This document shows positions 11,404-21,696 of a stretch of 45,879 nucleotides of DNA, in pieces. Origin of the DNA: Podochytrium sp. JEL0797 (Eukaryota > Chytridiomycota > Chytridiomycetes > Chytridiales > Chytriomycetaceae); NCBI GenBank assembly GCA_027596195.1, contig JADGJG010000091.1, forward strand, positions 1 through 45,879, given 5' to 3'. The notes under the pieces are model-generated. The model was not told the origin of the DNA. It worked only from the letters and a program-made list of their open reading frames with translations, and did not search any database. The position numbers and the translations under genes were made by a program. Each line of letters starts with the position of its first letter. Positions within the stretch are counted from its first letter, which is position 1.

Positions 11404-11673
11404 AAGCTTTTGTAGTTTCGACATGATGCGTGATGGGTGTGTGTTTTTGTGTGTGTGGGGGGGGGGGGGGGAGGGGAGAAGCTTTTTGGATAGAAACTTG
11501 AGGTTTATTTTGGCCCTTTCTTTTTCACTTTCGGGTCACGGACTGGTCGCGCATTTCTCCCATCGAGCGAACGAGCGTGAGGATGCGATAGTTGAGTTTT
11601 TTGCTGGGAAACAGGGGGGGGGGATCAGCTGTTTGTTTTTGGGGTCCGAAATGCAAAACCGATTTGGGGCGTC

Positions 11674-11974
11674 TCACTTTTCAGCCTTGAGCAGACTGAT
11701 TTCCTTGTCCTTTGCTGCGAGTTCGTCAGAGTTGGCACCTGTCGCGGTGGAGGATGCCGAGTCAGTCGTGGCTCCTGCGGTTTTGGAAACAGGGGGAGGA
11801 TCAGATATGGGCAAACCCACCTCCGTTCAAGCCAGAGGACTACTCTCGGTTCTAGGTCCACCCGTCCATCCGGCACACAGACACACACGCATACGCACCG
11901 TAAAGGATCGTCTTGAGTTCAGCGAGCTGGGATTCGAGGCCCGCAATGTGTGCGTCGATTTCGTTGTTGGACAT
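11674..11974 (-). CDS. 58-residue coiled-coil protein, unrecognised
   Basis: Two exons, 11974-11899 and 11774-11674, join across a 124-nt GT-AG intron to 58 codons. I do not recognise the family. The first half is a short heptad-type helix (IDAHIAGLESQLAELKTIL), the middle is Ser/Thr/Ala/Gly-rich, and the end is a second charged helix (ELAAKDKEISLLKAEK). An alternative acceptor 67 nt upstream gives a Pro/Arg-rich frame and is less convincing. The gene is convergent with HAUS8, with 270 bp between stops. That gap is mostly G-rich and holds a G run near 11457-11471. Confidence 0.55.
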
Positions 11975-13185
11975 TTTTTTTTTCTTTCGATGTTCATGCT
12001 GCCACGGGTTTTTGAGTTTGAAAGCAGGGTGGTGATTTTTGATGTGTATGCAAAGGGAGAGGAGTGAATCGCGTTTTTTCAACCTTACAGGAAATATCAT
12101 TCCGTTCACTTCTCGTTCAAACTAAGTAAATATGGGAGGAACAGCAGAGTAATTTTGTTTTGCGGGTGAACGATACTGCCAGAAAAGGTGGGGGAGGGGT
12201 ATTAGATGAGGGAGCGCCTGCCTTTTAATTATTCCTTGAATGCTCGATATTAATTTTTCTTCTCTTGACTTTTACACGCGTTCTCCGACTCTCTCCCTCT
12301 CATAATCCGAATACAGACATCCTATTCAGGCAACAAACCCACCAAACAATAAATTGGTCGGCACGACCCCCTCCGTCAAATCCACGTTATAAACGATCCA
12401 CACCTTTTCCCTTCCTCTGCACCCTCACCGCACTTATCAAACCTCTCCCCTCTCTCTTCCTCCGTCATTCGCTTCTTCTCCACCACTGACCCGAACACCC
12501 CCCCCCAAAACACACGCTCTCAACCCCGTCGCCGCAAACCCCACCGTACCCTCATGGAGCGAGAGGTTGCGTGGGTGCTGATCACACCATCTTTCAAAGT
12601 GGAGGGCAAAGCGAAGCGGTTGCACAGCTTATCCCTTCTTCTTTTTACATTATATAAATCAAATGAGAAGAGAAGGGGCGAACAGGAAAAGAATTTTCAA
12701 ATTGATAAATTAAAAAAACCCAGACATATCGAGAATGCTCCCCAAATTGAAACAAGGACGACATAGCTGGAATTTGCAGCAATAAAAAGACCATTAAATA
12801 GTTGTCAGGGAGATGGGTGGGTGCGGGAGGTGCACGCGGTTTTGGTTCATTTCCCCATTTCTTTCAACAAGAACCACATAAGATGACAGCCAACGTCTTT
12901 ATAGACAAGAAATTAGATCACAAAGAGTTGATGCCCATATTTCCATTTTGCGCCGCATTCGGCTGGCATTTTGGCACCGGCTCCAAATGTGTTCAGGGTG
13001 AAGTGAAATCCCACAAAATTATCGTTTATTCGCCCCTCTTCCCCCATGCGGCCGTGTCCAGCCTCCAAAGACCCCCAACGAAACATCATCCAACCCCACG
13101 CCCCCACAAATACCCCACCCACCCCAGCTAAACGTCCAAGCAAAAAAAAAATCAAAAAAGTTCAACAGCTTCACAGCATGCATTC
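11975..13185. other. 1.2-kb gap with a decayed repeat, otherwise unassigned
   Basis: Apart from the repeat at 12330-12556, no gene could be supported. A minus-strand frame at 13155-12913 (ending FGAGAKMPAECGAKWKYGHQ and onward) is open for 80 codons but has no recognisable motif. The plus-strand frame overlapping it is equally unconvincing. AT-rich stretches at 12640-12800 look like plain intergenic DNA. Confidence 0.4.
12330..12556 (-). pseudogene. Degenerate copy of the 3' end of the F-box-like gene at 42-43.7 kb
   Basis: Read on the minus strand, this segment closely matches 43446-43670 on the plus strand. Long shared blocks include GAAGAAGCG, TGACGGAGGAAGAGAGAGGG, GAGAGGTTTGA, GCAGAGGAAGGGAAA and GTGTGGATCGTTTATAA, ending TTTGGTGGGTTTGTTG. 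By eye about 85% of bases agree. The intact reading (MGLRAC, EKKRLTEEERGERFDKWV) is broken here by several single-base indels, so it cannot encode the same tail. It is either a dead duplicate or a fragment carried by a mobile segment. Confidence 0.75.
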
Positions 13186-14666
13186 TCAGTTGTTACCCGC
13201 CTTCCAAACACGACGCTCTTGCGGCACCATCCCATTGAAACCCTGAGCCGCCATATTCTGATGATACATTTGCTGCTGCTGCGTATTCAAATCACTGTAC
13301 TGATCCATCACACCATATGCAAACTGCTGCTGCTGTTGCTGCAAATATTGCTGTTGCTGCTGCTGCTGATACTGAATCTGTTGTTGTTGCTGAACCTGTT
13401 GAGGGGTCATGACGAGTTTCGGGGCTTTGCGGACCAATGTGACGCCTGAGGCGCCGGCTTTGCCACCTCCGAAGGAGAGGAGAACGTTTTCTTCGCCCGT
13501 CACGAGGTTGGTTTTGTTGGTGCGTTGGTTGAGGGCGCGAAGGGCAACGACTTCTTTTGCAAAGGCGAATCTGGGGGTACGCAGAGAAAGAGGTAGAGGG
13601 GAAGAGGGGAAAAGAGGGGAAAGGGGGCGGAGAAAAATCAAAACGGTAAGTTCGAATTCGGAGATGAACTTTGGTTTCGTTGGAGGCCGCGGCGTTGAAC
13701 ACACGCAACGCCGTCGGGAAAACGAAAAACAACACACACCTCTCCATATCGTTCGGGACTTCGAAATCCTGTCCCTCCACAACCTTCTTCAACCACTCGT
13801 AGGGCAATTCGCTAAAGATCTGCACGAGCTCCTTGTAGGCGTCTGAGCCCTTGTTTCCCCAAATCAAACAGGCTCTGCGGTCGCAAATGTCGCGCACGAT
13901 TCCCTTGCACAGGAAGGCAAAGATGGCGTCCCTGATTTCGAGGATCCACTGCGAGTTTGGGTTGGGGGTGGTTGGCGAGGGGGCAGAGGCAGAGGCAGCG
14001 TCGGGCTGTGCAGCCAGGTGTTGGTCCTTTGCCTGCTGCTTGAAGAATTCAGTCTGCTCGGTCACGAATGCGCAGTAGAGGGGCAGCGAGTCGTTGTTGA
14101 TGTCCTGCTTGACAAGCTCGGCCGCGAGACTCGCGAGCTGGGGCAGCAGCAAAAGACAGGCGGCGCCCAGCACACCCGTCAGCAGTTTGGCGCGCTGCGC
14201 TGGCGTCGTTGCCGGGTTTTGCAGCGACGAAGCGAGGATCGACGGCGCGTAGTCCGCGTAGAGTGACCCGAGCGCGATCGAGAGGCCGTCGGCGGTGACT
14301 GCGGGGTCCGCAACAGCGAGTGTGAGGTCGAGGGGTGTGCCGAAGCTGCTTTGTTTTTGCGTTAGTCGTCTGCCAGGCGTCTGCTAGGCAAAGCCAGGCG
14401 TCTGCCAAACAAAACAAAAAAAGGACCCACCCCTCCCCGTGCATCTCGGCCTCCTGCACAAGCGCGGCTAGGCACGGCGAACGCACCGCAAGCAGCTTGT
14501 GCAGCTTAAACACAGCATCCTGTCCATCGCCGGCAAGCTGCAAACGCACAACAAGGTCGCTGTAGGCTCCCTGCTGGAACCCAACGTGGAAGAGGTGCGA
14601 TGCAACAACATCGTGCGGTGCAATGAAAGTGGGTGAGCCGTTGCTTCCGTGGTTTTGGGACATCAT
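13186..14666 (-). CDS. BTB/POZ-domain protein with Gln-rich C terminus
   Basis: BTB domains dimerise and often link substrates to Cul3 ubiquitin ligases. Exons 14666-14431, 14348-13740 and 13570-13186 join to 409 residues. The BTB region is near the N terminus (YSDLVVRL, VFKLHKLLAVRSPCLAALVQ). A helical middle follows with a conserved-looking block, YKELVQIFSELPYEWLKKVV then EVPNDMERFAFAKEVVALR. The last ~70 residues are Gln-rich, with runs of up to seven Gln encoded mostly by CAG/CAA on the minus strand. Intron 1 has a good CTAAC branch site and contains three copies of a GGCGTCTGC-like element; intron 2 is 169 nt. ATG at 14663 is an alternative start one codon downstream. The start is 105 bp from the stop of the upstream deaminase gene. 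Confidence 0.85.
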
Positions 14667-14770
14667 GCGAGGAGTTTGGGGGGGTTTCGAAAAGTTTGTT
14701 TGTTTGTGGGAAAAGCAAAGCGCAGCCAAGGAAAAAAATGAAGAATATCCTTCCCTCTTGCATTCATTCG

Positions 14771-16615
14771 CTACACCTCAAACAATATCACCCGCTTCAT
14801 CAGCCCAACAACACGATTGTACGTGAGTCCCCGCAATCGCGCAGGATCGTCCGCGTGCTTCGGGAGCTGCGGAATCGTGATACAGTTCTGGAATCCGCAG
14901 TCATGCAGCATCGGGCTGCATTCGTCACAGGGAAGCTTCGTTACCACCACCCAACTGTCCTCCATTCGCACTCCTGGCGGGTTGCGCCAGAGCAAGGCGT
15001 TTTGTTCTACAAAAAAACGTTGTCCGCAAACGTTTCAGGAAAATCAAAATAAACCACGACAAACACCATCCATTACTCACCACTATGCAAAATGTAATCG
15101 TACTTGAGCTCTTCATACTCGACAGAATCGTCCGCTCCCGCTTGTGGATAGTCCAAATGCTGCGCTGAAAACCACAACCTTGTCAGCCCCACCAATCCCC
15201 AAATGGGTGAGAACCCCAAAAGAAAACAAATAACTCACATTTCTTGGGATACCCATTCCACCCAACACTAAAATACCTCCCCTCCCGATCCACCAACACA
15301 CTCCCGACCCCCAACTTCGGATCATCCGTCCGCTTCGCCGCAATATGTGCCAACACCATCGCATGCCGCGCCCACACAGGCACTCCCGCCCTCTCATCCT
15401 CCTTCCCCAACTCCACCACCCCCTCTCCCACACCCCCACCCCCAGAATCATACCGTGCCCTCCACTCCTCCATCCCCCGCGCACGAACATGGTACCGCTT
15501 CGCAACGGCATTCAAGGCCATACAAGTGCGAGCGAATTTGAGCTGAATGACAGGAAACCGACGCGCAATGCCCGTGCTTGTGGCGAGGTGGGGGTCGAGG
15601 GGCCACGTGTGTTCTGGGACGGGTGGGGAGACGCGGGGTTTGACGGGTTTGGAGGAGGACGCTTTGGGGGAAGAAGGGGGGAGGAAGGTCGGGGAGTCAA
15701 TGTCGCCGTGGTCCCATTGTGGTATGAAGAGGGTCAATGCTTAAATAGTGGAAATTCGTTTTTTTTAGTGGTTTCGGAATCGCGAAAATCCAAGTAGGTG
15801 TGGATCTCACCTATCGAATTATTAGAAACCAACCGCATAACCGACCTCCGATTCTTCTCCGCCCTTTCCACCTCCCTCGCCTCAAACCCATCCTCCCCAA
15901 CACGCACTCCTTCCCCCGCCGCCAACTCCCACTTCTCCGCTGGGAAATAATAAATCTTCCTCACCCCCGCTTGCACAGCCATCTTCATACACAACGAGCA
16001 CGGAAACCTTGACAAGAACAAATCACAACCTTTCACGTCCCCGGCACAACTCATCAAACACCTCACAGCCGCGTGGGAGTGTCCTGTTCTTTCGATCGCG
16101 GCGACGCGGCCTAACGCGTCCACGAGGACGGCTCCCGTGCGGAGCGCGGGGACCACGATTCCGGAACCGGTGGCGCGGGTGGCGGTGAGGGAGGGGCTTA
16201 CGACAGGGCTTGGGGAGAAGGAGGGGGGGTGGGTGAGGGAGGGGGAGAGGCCGTCGTCGTGGTAGAAGGCGGTCGGGGGGTCGGTGGGGTGTTTTTCCAT
16301 CCAGAGGGCAAAGAGCTGGTTTCGTTTTAAGTGGTGGTGGGGAGGTTGAGGGGGTGTGTGTGAGTAGAAGTGATGTGATCCACGCGATTGTGACGGGGGG
16401 CGATCGTGGGGTGATCATCCTCTCGCGAACCTCGCGATGAAAGAGGATCTTCGTACCATGAAAATATCGTGATTTCGCACGCGGGTGGCCGAGCTGCAGC
16501 TAATGTCGATGGACGACAGGGAAAGTAATTCCTGCGGAAGTGGCGGTGCAGTGACGGAGTCGGGTGGTAGGCTCACGATCGGGAGAGGCAGTGGGGAGAG
16601 AGCGGGTTCAGACAT
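14771..16615 (-). CDS. CDADC1: CDADC1-like tandem cytidine/dCMP deaminase
   Basis: Exons 16615-16457, 16315-15811, 15739-15239, 15164-15081 and 15006-14771 join to 494 residues, close to human CDADC1 (a nucleotide deaminase with two deaminase domains). The C-terminal domain has the zinc and catalytic motifs: GVGSVLVDREGRYFSVGWNG, then HSEQNALLWR (His and catalytic Glu, formed across a splice junction) and LPCDECSPMLHDCGF. The N-terminal domain keeps PCSLCMKMAVQAGVRKIYYF but reads HSHAAVRC where H-A-E is expected, so it has probably lost catalysis. A leader of ~50 Pro/Ser-rich residues precedes LFALWME, which is typical of the family. The reaction (C to U deamination of a free deoxynucleotide) is inferred from the family. 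Introns are 71-141 nt. Confidence 0.9.
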
Positions 16616-16797
16616 TTTTTGGGCGACTTCCGTGCAAGATTGTCGAAGTGGAAATTGGTGGAGGAAAGCAGAAAAACGTGTTTTCTCATTTTGACCTCAA
16701 TTTAATAAAGTAATATACGTATTTTTTTCAAGCAAAACATGCAAAGGATTAAACAAAATCCGGTCCACCACGACCCAAGTCCCCCCCCCCCCGTCCA

Positions 16798-17786
16798 TCA
16801 AATCTCAATCCCTCTCAACTCAGGATCATGAGCCAACACATCATCCAAATGTATCCCAAACTCCTTCTTGATGGCCTCAAACACTTTCATGACTTTGCCC
16901 ATTCCACACACCGAATTGGTCGAATCCTCGATATTTTCGACACATTTCCCAATCACGCGGCCTTGGAACACTTGGATTTTGGCGAAATTGACGCGACAAA
17001 AGATGGGAGTTGTCACGTCCGTCTCAAAGAGGATGAAATTCTGGTGATTTCGAAACAAAAAAAAGTTAATTAGGAATGAGGTGGCGAGGGGGCCGCACCG
17101 TATAATACAGGAAGAGCTCGTCAACAAGATCTTTCTCGTTCATCAGAGCCGGAATCGAAAGAAGTGTGCGCTTCGATTTCGCAAGATAAGACTTAACCAC
17201 CTCGGCATCATGCGAAGCCGAAATAATCGGCAACGGAGCATTCAAAAGCGCTTCCAAATCCTTATCCAACGTCAAATCAAACAAAAAATCCTTATTGTCC
17301 ATATGACTCTGTCGGAACGATTCCATCGCCACAAGCGGGGACGGCGCGTTCGCAAACAGGGCGTGTGTGAGCGTTTCAGATGGGTCGATCGCGAGTTGGT
17401 TGGACCATGCAAAGATTTCGGTGTCGGCGGGGGGGCTGATGGGGAGGAGGGACGGGGTGGAAGTGAAGGGGAAGGCCATTTGTTTCAGCAACGAGTTTTC
17501 GGATTCGAGGGATTGGACTCGTTGAGAGAGGGCGGTTAATTGGAGTTGCGGGCCGGTTTGGAGGGCGCGGACGGTGGCTTCGAGGTTGGCGACGTAGGCT
17601 TCTTTGCGTTCGCGGTACGCCCGGGCGGCGGTGCGGACCTTGGGTTGGTGCGGTTAATCCCGGGATTGAGATAGTGTCTTTTCGGGGGTGGGGTACCTGA
17701 GCAATGCGTTTTGTGGCGGGTTCGGTGTCGGCGGCTTTACGTCCGCGCTTCTTGCCCGTCTCTGGTACGTGTGTTCCGTTCTGCAT
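16798..17786 (-). CDS. bZIP-like transcription factor, copy 1
   Basis: Exons 17786-17697, 17638-17099 and 17040-16798 join to 290 residues. The N terminus is basic (KKRGRKAADTEPATKRIA) and runs across an intron into VRTAARAYRERKEAYVANLE, aligning with the Yap/Pap1 basic region NRAAQRAFRERKE but with Val in place of the invariant Asn. A leucine-zipper-like stretch follows (LEATVRAL, LTALSQRVQSLESENSLLKQ). The middle, with FAWSNQLAID, and the C-terminal domain (FCRVNFAKIQVFQGRVIGKC then VMKVFEAIKKEFG) are shared with copy 2 and not known to me. It is expected to be a nuclear DNA-binding dimer, though the missing Asn makes sequence-specific binding uncertain. Both introns are 58 nt and fall at the same places as in copy 2. 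Confidence 0.82.
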
Positions 17787-17894
17787 GATGAAGTTTTTTG
17801 GATTTGATTTTTCGTTCGAAATGCTCGAAATGCGCCAATTCGGAATGAATCACCCGCACACACACACACACACACTCCACCCACCCTTCAAAAC

Positions 17895-18245
17895 TTCATT
17901 GATTTATTCAGATCCTTCAAACGAATCTCAGATTGCAAACTCCGATTTGATGGCTGCAAACACGTTCATGAACCGCCCCAAGGTCGTGCATCGAATCAGC
18001 CGATTCTTGAACATTTTCGACACATTTCTCAAGCAAAGCTTCTTTGGAAAACGTAGATTTTGGCAAACTTGACGCGATAGAAGCGCGTATTGATGACATC
18101 AGTTGCGTCCAAAACGGCGGTCTGATTTCGAAACATTACACTAAAGAATAAAGGACTTGAAATTGCAAACCTTGTACTGTTGAAACAGTTCATCCACGAG
18201 TGCTTGCTCATTCGAAAGAATCGCGTATTTTACTTTCCAAAATGC
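17895..18245 (-). pseudogene. 3' fragment of a third bZIP-like copy
   Basis: Minus-strand sequence matches the end of exon 2 and exon 3 of copy 2: NEQALVDELFQQYK, a short intron-like break, then TDVINTRFYRVKFAKIYVFQ. After that, extra bases near 18050 and near 17975 shift the frame relative to copy 2, so the intact reading LEKCVENVQESADSM lies in another frame. A TGG codon of copy 2 (VWDSFEG) is TGA here, near 17929. The basic region, zipper and start are absent. It is a dead partial duplicate lying just upstream of copy 1. Confidence 0.8.
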
Positions 18246-18324
18246 GATCCTCTGTTCACTTGCGTCTCTCCTGCCGAGAGCTACCTGATTGACAACATTC
18301 AAGTTTGGTGTCGAAGCGGTGAAC

Positions 18325-19135
18325 TTCAGGGTATTTGGTGCGCGTTTTGCTGCTGGGGTGGTTTTTGTTTGGGACAGTCGGATGCTCGGAAGTCGGGTCG
18401 CGAGATGGGTGGATTCGCATGGTCATGTTTGGTTGGAGTGTGTACTGGGAGGCGTGTCGCTGGGAATGTTGGATGTCCGGTAAATGAGGGTCGTGCTTGA
18501 AGTTTGGTTTCTCGTGGAGCGGTTGTTTGTGGATTTGTCTTGGATTGTGTGGTAAGGAAGCGGATTGTTGGTATTTCAGGGAGAAATTTCGGGCAATGGG
18601 AGGAATCGAAGATTGAGTAGCGTGGCAGGGGGGAGGAATGGTATTGGGCAGGATCCGGTTGTGGAATGGTGGAGAGTTTGAATTGACGCGTGTCTGAAGC
18701 GTGTGTGAGGCCAAATGCGAGAGTAGGAGGAGTGGAACGGTTTGTTTGGGAAATTTTGATGCTCAGAATTCAGGTTGCGAGGTGGGGGATTCACGTGGGA
18801 ACGGATGGAGGTGTGTCGCTGGAAATGTTGGATGTCCTTTATATGGGGGTCGCGTTGAGGTTTGGTTTCTCGTGGAGCGGTTGTTTGTGGATTTGTCTTG
18901 GATTGTGTGGATTGTTCGTGTTTTAGTGAGGAATATCGGACAGTGGGAGGTATCGAAGGTTGAGTCGCGTGGCAGGGCGGAGGAATAGGAGTGAGCAGGA
19001 TACGGATGGAGAAGGTGGAGAGCTTGAGTTGGCGCTTGACTGTTGCGTGTGTGCGGGAAAATACGCGAGCAGGGGGGTCGGAGTATGTAACGAATGGAAC
19101 GCGCTTTTTTGGGTGGCGAACGCTGGTGTGCGGTG
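18325..19135. repeat. Degenerate ~358-bp tandem repeat, two full units and part of a third
   Basis: A 48-bp block starting TTTGGTTTCTCGTGGAGCGG occurs at 18503-18552 and again, nearly unchanged, at 18861-18910, an offset of 358 bp. Flanking sequence is alignable between units: the GTGTGTGAGG / GTGTGTGCGG starts near 18698 and 19043, the GGAATGTTGGATGTCC / GAAATGTTGGATGTCC blocks, and GAGTAGCGTGGCAGG / GAGTCGCGTGGCAGG. A long minus-strand frame crosses the units but is Pro/His/Ser/Thr-rich with no motif, so I treat this as repeat DNA. It fills the space between bZIP fragments and copy 2. Confidence 0.7.
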
Positions 19136-19498
19136 GGAATGTGGTACATGCAGCATTACTCGCTGGAGCAGTGATTCCGGGATTTTCGGTTGCGGAGGGC
19201 AGCAGGTCGTATCGCAATCTCCCATTCCGCGACGGGCGCGCGTCGAAAGCGCCAACATCATGCCACAGGAGTCGATCTTCCTTCATGCAAGATTCAAATA
19301 CGGGCCATTTGCGAGCCATTCTAAAGTCGCCGTATTCGCTTCTCCTCCACTCGTTATATGAAGAAGTAGGTACAGCACTTGCAGCATTTCTCCCCATTTC
19401 TAAACATCAGGGAATATAAATAAAAGAAACCTCGCCATATGAAAACAAACTCTCGGCGCTCCCACGGCTCCCACGGACACACGCACACTTCAAAAAAT

Positions 19499-20468
19499 TC
19501 AAGCTTTATTCGGCGTCGCACCAACATATCCTTCAAACGAATCCCAGACTGCAAACTCCGATTTGATTGCTTCGAACACGTTCATCAACCGCCCAATGTC
19601 CTGCATCGAATCGGCCGATTCTTGAACGTTCTCGGTACATTTCTCAAGCAAGCGTCCTTGGAAAACGTAGATTTTGGCAAAATTGACGCGACAGAAGCGC
19701 GGATCGATGACGTCGGTTCCATCCAAAATGAAATTCTGATTTCGAAACATGTTACAATCAAGAATCAGGGCTATTGATATGGAATTTACCGTATAGTATT
19801 GAAACAGCTCATCCACGAGAGCTTGCTCTTTCGATACCGCCGTGATGGAAAGAATCGCGTTTTTCGCTTTCGCGAGGTATCCCTTGACAACTTCAGTGTC
19901 ATGCGCAAGTGAAATGGTGGGCAACGGAGCGTTCAAGAGAGCCTCCAAATCAGCATCCAGCGTTGGATCAACGGGAATTCCCGAATGCGACTGTCGGAAG
20001 GATTCCATGCGGACAAGCGGGGTCGGAACATTCGAAAACAAGGCATCCGTCAATGTCGAGGCCTGATCCAACGCCAGCTGATTCGACCATGCAAAAAGGT
20101 CTTCGGTTGCCGAGGGTGTTATGTGGTTGGCGAATGGGATGGCCGGGGGGCTGATGGGCATTGCTGGGACCAATGCGAACGCCATCTGCTTCAACAGACT
20201 GTTCTCCAACTCGAGCTCCTTGACACGCTGAGACAGAGCATTCATTTCCGGTTGTGTGCCATTCTGGAACGCCTTGACGGTAGCTTCCAGGTTTGCGACA
20301 TGCGCCTCCTTGCGCTCACGATATGCCCTGGCTGCTGTGCGGACCTTGGGGTGCGATCAGCAACCAAACCCATCGGCCATTCATGAAGAGGATTGCTACC
20401 TGGGCAATGCGCTTCGTGGCTGGCTCAGTGTCGGCAGCTTTGCGCCCGCGCTTGCTGGTGTGCTCCAT
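19499..20468 (-). CDS. bZIP-like transcription factor, copy 2
   Basis: Exons 20468-20400, 20344-19790 and 19735-19499 join to 286 residues, with introns of 55 and 54 nt at the same positions as in copy 1. The basic region reads KRIAQ then VRTAARAYRERKEAHVANLE, again with Val at the position of the invariant Asn. The zipper (MNALSQRVKELELENSLLKQ), FAWSNQLALD and MESFRQSHSG in the middle, and the C-terminal FCRVNFAKIYVFQGRLLEKC domain match copy 1. Similarity is higher in the basic and C-terminal parts than in the middle. A coding AATAAA lies just before the stop. The start is only 79 bp from the stop of the upstream rhodanese gene on the same strand. Targets and dimer partners cannot be told from sequence. 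Confidence 0.84.
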
Positions 20469-20547
20469 TTTGAAAAAGTATTCTCCCGACAAGATCATTC
20501 TCTTTTCTTTGATTACGAATTCCAAACTACACGCGCGTTTCCCCGCT

Positions 20548-21232
20548 TTAGTGCGACGGCTTCATGTATCTGTTCATGGGGATCTTCGCGTCCTTCCACG
20601 CGGCAATGCCTCCCTCCAAGTATTTGACGTTCTTGAATCCCATCTGCTGCAACATTTCGGCAGACAGCAACGAGCGGTTGCCGTTGCTGCAGTAGAGCAT
20701 GATATCATCACTGGGGTTCGCTACGGCATTGTCCTGGTAAAAAGGTTGGATATCGTCAATCGTGGGTGCCCTTTCTCAGTTTTCCATTCGAACATACCAC
20801 AATCATTTCAAGGTGTCCGCGACCAGCGTACTTGGCGTATGGAAGTCTCTCTTCGTTCCACTCGAATGGCTCTCTACATAAAAGGCAAACGCATGATCAG
20901 AACCATGCCACGAGAGGGAGATTGCAGATTTGGCGAACTTCACATCACGCATCAATCCCCGAATCCCCTCCATCCCTCCAATTCGCGATCCCGACTTTTC
21001 ACCAAATACGAAGCCGTAACATGCAGGTCCCGCGATGCCCCCCGCACCCCAATCGTCCCCCCCCCCAAAAACGCCGCTTTCGTTACCTCACGTCAAACAG
21101 GTGCAGCGAGTCCCTGTGCCCACTCAGTCTGTGCGGATCCTCACGCAGGATCGTGTCCAAGGCCTCGGCGGAGATGGCCGCCACGGATGGCTTGACGCGG
21201 GCAATGTGCTCCGTGTACAGCGACGAGCGCAT
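20548..21232 (-). CDS. Single-domain rhodanese (sulfurtransferase)
   Basis: Rhodaneses move sulfur through a persulfide on an active-site Cys. Exons 21232-21087, 20873-20798 and 20733-20548 join to 135 residues. Family motifs are present: DVREPFEWNEERLPYAKYAG, GHLEM, the active-site loop YCSNGNRSLLSAEML (Cys first), then MGFKNVKYLEGGIAAWKDAK. Intron 2 (20874-21086) is long for this locus at 213 nt. The ATG at 21232 sits exactly after a strong acceptor (TTTGCAG), so there is almost certainly a 5' UTR intron or a further upstream exon. An open frame ending near 21540 (LNNPRQIKQLNRRGM) could be that exon, but no ATG precedes it in frame. If it is coding, the protein would gain a basic, possibly mitochondrial leader. 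Confidence 0.86.
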
Positions 21233-21696
21233 CTGCAAACGAAGCATCAGGATCAAAGCATCCCCCTGCTCCAGAGAGCTTAAACCACTCAGGAACGAAC
21301 CGCAGACGACGAAAACCCGCGGCGCAGGAGACCGAAAGAGCGAATGGATGTCATTTTTCGGTTTTTGTGTTTCGAGACTTTCTCCAACGCAATCCACGTC
21401 AACATTCACCGCGTAATTGACGCGCATCGCCCTGATTGGGTTCCCGTCCGCCGGTGATCCCACATTCCCCTCCATTCTCATGCTCGCCTTAACCCCAAAG
21501 AATCCATCACTCTGAAATATATGCCGGGAAGATATACCTCATGCCGCGGCGATTCAACTGCTTGATTTGCCTCGGATTATTGAGGGGAAGACGGCGGAGT
21601 TGATAGTTCTCCCATGATTCTCCTTCTTTTGATTCAACTTGAAATTAATCATCAGAAACTATTGATTTAACACAGGGAATCCAAAAATAACACAAA
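21233..21696. other. Gap between rhodanese and sugar porter; possible upstream exon
   Basis: This 464-bp stretch should contain the rhodanese promoter and first exon as well as the sugar-porter 3' UTR. A donor-like GTATATC follows ATGAG near 21540 on the minus strand, pairing with the acceptor at 21233. Nothing else stands out. Confidence 0.35.

Noticed and set aside
12913..13155. 80-codon minus-strand frame downstream of the BTB gene
   Set aside because: Protein-like near its end but without motif, splice support or a poly(A) signal. An overlapping plus-strand frame is equally open.
18576..19397. Long minus-strand open frame of 273 codons
   Set aside because: It runs through the 358-bp tandem repeat, is Pro/His/Thr/Ser-rich like other shadow frames here, has no motif, and the homologous stretch in the neighbouring repeat unit is read in a differently broken frame.
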